Source: a virus. Taken from it: a stretch of DNA of 23,425 nt. Both the position numbers and the translations under genes were made by a program. The notes beneath the pieces were generated by a model, which saw only the letters and a program-made list of their open reading frames with translations, ran no database searches and had not been told where the DNA came from. Location of the stretch: IMG/VR virus record IMGVR_UViG_3300027302_000031, positions 1-23,425 of that record; one strand, written 5' to 3'. Below are positions 21,972-23,425 of the stretch, piece by piece (the first letter of the stretch is position 1; every line of letters begins with the position of its first letter).

Positions 21972-23425
21972 ATGCAAGTATTATTGGATAAAACACTAAA
22001 CATTATTTCAATTCAAGAGAATGGTCTTCTTATACATTCAACTTGTTTGTATCCGTTTTATTCACCAGATGGCACTAAAGTTGCTTTTTGGGTTCAAGAC
22101 TATGACTATCAAAACGATACATATCTATCTACTTACCAATTATATTGTAAAAACTTAATAACAAATGATTTATTTCAGATAAACAGCGGAAACGGTAGTT
22201 GTCCACTTCCACCAAACACTACGTTAAACGAATTGGTATACAATGCGGCATTTTCTCCTGATGGTTCCAAAATACTTTTTCTAACTACATCAACAAATTT
22301 AATACCCGCTGATACGATTTTATCTGCGCAAAATCCAAGTGGAAATAGATGGTATGTATATGATTTTGTTGATACGTCATTTACCCGTGTTTCATCCACA
22401 TCTTCTGTTTTTGGCAATAATATAGACAGAAACGAAGCATTATGGTATGATAATGACAACGTTGTTTTTGTTACCCTTTCTAATAATTTAGTAAGTGGTA
22501 TTAATATAAATTCACATTATGAAGTTTATATGAAAAACATTTCTTCTGGAAACATAATTCACGTTTCCAGAAAAGAAGACACCAACATAACACCTTATTT
22601 TATTGGTAGCTGTATAAACATTGCGGTTGCTCCAAATAAAGTTTCTTTCTATTCATATGAATTGGGATTTGTCATAAAAAATATGGTGGATACATCAATA
22701 CAACGTGTGCAAGAATTGCCAGAAATTCTTGGTTTTGGTATTGTTACACCTGAAACACTAACTTGGTCTGATGATGGAACCAAGATGTTATTTCGCATAA
22801 CCACCGGAACTTCTATAACTTCAGACACAAATGGATTAGTAGATGATTTCGTTTATGACTTTTCGAACGATACAATAATACCGTTGAATGAAAATAGCTT
22901 AGAGACTATTTATGGTAATGGTTATTCCAAAAATGCTACATTTTCGCCTGATGGAACTAAGGTAGCATTTATATCAAACTCATATAATATTGATCCTTCG
23001 TCAACAAACCCTATAGATAATTTGTATTTCAAAGATTTAGATACAAGAATATTAACCCGTGTATCTAAATCTGCAACTAATGGAAATATATCAAGCAATG
23101 TATTAGGATACACATGGGTAACAAATGATACATTGGCGTTTACCAGTTTCAGTAATGACATTGTTTCAGGTGACACCAATACTGATGTTGATTGGTTTTT
23201 TAGAGACACACAAAATAATACGACCATACGTATTAATTACAATATGAACCAACAATTGTTTTCATCTAATAACCAATATGAAGGCGTTATAAGAAAAGCC
23301 GTGTTTAACAACGTAGGAACTCGTATTTTATTCACTACTAAGTTAAAGACGTTAAACCCTACCTTTTATACTCCTAGTTATGATGAATATGATATATTTG
23401 AAAAAATATTCATTGAAGAATATGT
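21972..23425 (+). CDS. Beta-propeller repeat protein (3' partial)
   Basis: An open frame of at least 484 codons starts at ATG 21972 with SD GAGAAGG and runs off the window. It is built of repeats of the TolB/PD40 kind: YSPDGTKVAFW (30-40), FSPDGSKILF (94-103), WSDDGTKMLF (265-274), FSPDGTKVAF (324-333) and FNNVGTRILF (445-454). Between them are loops of the type S-N-x-L-V-S-G-D-T-N ... D-x-F-x-R-D, at 107-114, 170-177 and 394-411, which in bacterial secreted propellers are Asp-rich, probably Ca-binding turns. I infer a 5-7-bladed beta-propeller. Opposite it lies the tail-tube-like gene, 40 nt away. A virion surface or receptor-binding role is possible. No signal peptide is seen. Confidence 0.85.
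   Translation, partial: MQVLLDKTLNIISIQENGLLIHSTCLYPFYSPDGTKVAFWVQDYDYQNDTYLSTYQLYCKNLITNDLFQINSGNGSCPLPPNTTLNELVYNAAFSPDGSKILFLTTSTNLIPADTILSAQNPSGNRWYVYDFVDTSFTRVSSTSSVFGNNIDRNEALWYDNDNVVFVTLSNNLVSGININSHYEVYMKNISSGNIIHVSRKEDTNITPYFIGSCINIAVAPNKVSFYSYELGFVIKNMVDTSIQRVQELPEILGFGIVTPETLTWSDDGTKMLFRITTGTSITSDTNGLVDDFVYDFSNDTIIPLNENSLETIYGNGYSKNATFSPDGTKVAFISNSYNIDPSSTNPIDNLYFKDLDTRILTRVSKSATNGNISSNVLGYTWVTNDTLAFTSFSNDIVSGDTNTDVDWFFRDTQNNTTIRINYNMNQQLFSSNNQYEGVIRKAVFNNVGTRILFTTKLKTLNPTFYTPSYDEYDIFEKIFIEEY

Noticed and set aside
22175-23227. Minus-strand frames at 22175-22459 and 22922-23227
   Set aside because: They lie opposite the propeller gene, which has an SD and a repeat pattern over its whole length; these frames have neither.
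1-23425. tRNA genes, CRISPR arrays, insertion sequences, integrase or attachment sites
   Set aside because: No cloverleaf-like sequence, no regularly spaced repeats, and no transposase or integrase frame was seen; the phage-type direct phrases are too short to be arrays.

Overview
The window is a late-gene block of an AT-rich, T4-like contractile-tailed phage (Caudoviricetes, myovirus type). The order large terminase, tail tube, portal, two charged core-type proteins, prohead protease, scaffold, major capsid protein is the conserved T4 head module, and uvsW, uvsY, phoH and T4-type late promoter boxes (TATAAATA) agree with it. The capsid and UvsY sequences look closer to the cyanophage/pelagiphage branch of the T4-like phages than to T4 itself; this is from memory of the families, not from a search. 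The host cannot be named from the sequence.

Layout. 3-2084 (+): 5'-truncated terminase large subunit and a GNAT-like acetyltransferase. 2085-3097 (-): a reverse-strand cassette with a ferritin-like, PF10118-type membrane-anchored protein behind a perfect sigma70-type promoter, and a 67-aa unknown protein. 3166-13816 (+): tail tube, an acidic unknown protein, portal, a fibre-motif mini protein, small charged core-type proteins, protease, scaffold, major capsid protein and three further proteins that are probably structural. 13830-15729 (-): uvsW helicase followed by a small gene that appears frameshifted. 15834-18246 (+): an 85-aa unknown protein, PhoH, a 47-aa zinc-ribbon protein, a His-rich helical-repeat protein and a RuvC-like resolvase. 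18250-21931 (-): a tightly overlapping operon with a tail-tube-like protein, a tiny membrane protein, UvsY, a Cys-rich protein, unknown proteins, a P-loop kinase-like protein and two related unknown proteins. 21972-end (+): a large beta-propeller protein cut by the window end.

How it fits together. The head genes make the portal-initiated prohead (portal, core/scaffold, capsid), which the gp21-type protease matures before the terminase packages DNA. UvsW, UvsY, the RuvC-like nuclease and perhaps PhoH serve recombination-dependent replication and resolution of branched DNA before packaging. TATAAATA boxes precede tail tube, the 150-aa core-region gene, scaffold and the first post-capsid gene, which suggests gp55-type late transcription. 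The reverse-strand cassette at 2085-2893 instead carries a host-type promoter and looks like a moron. The most unusual items are that cassette, the frameshifted gene behind uvsW, the phage-borne propeller, the mini fibre protein next to the portal, and N-terminal L-x-E motifs suggesting that several unknown proteins are packaged and processed in the prohead.
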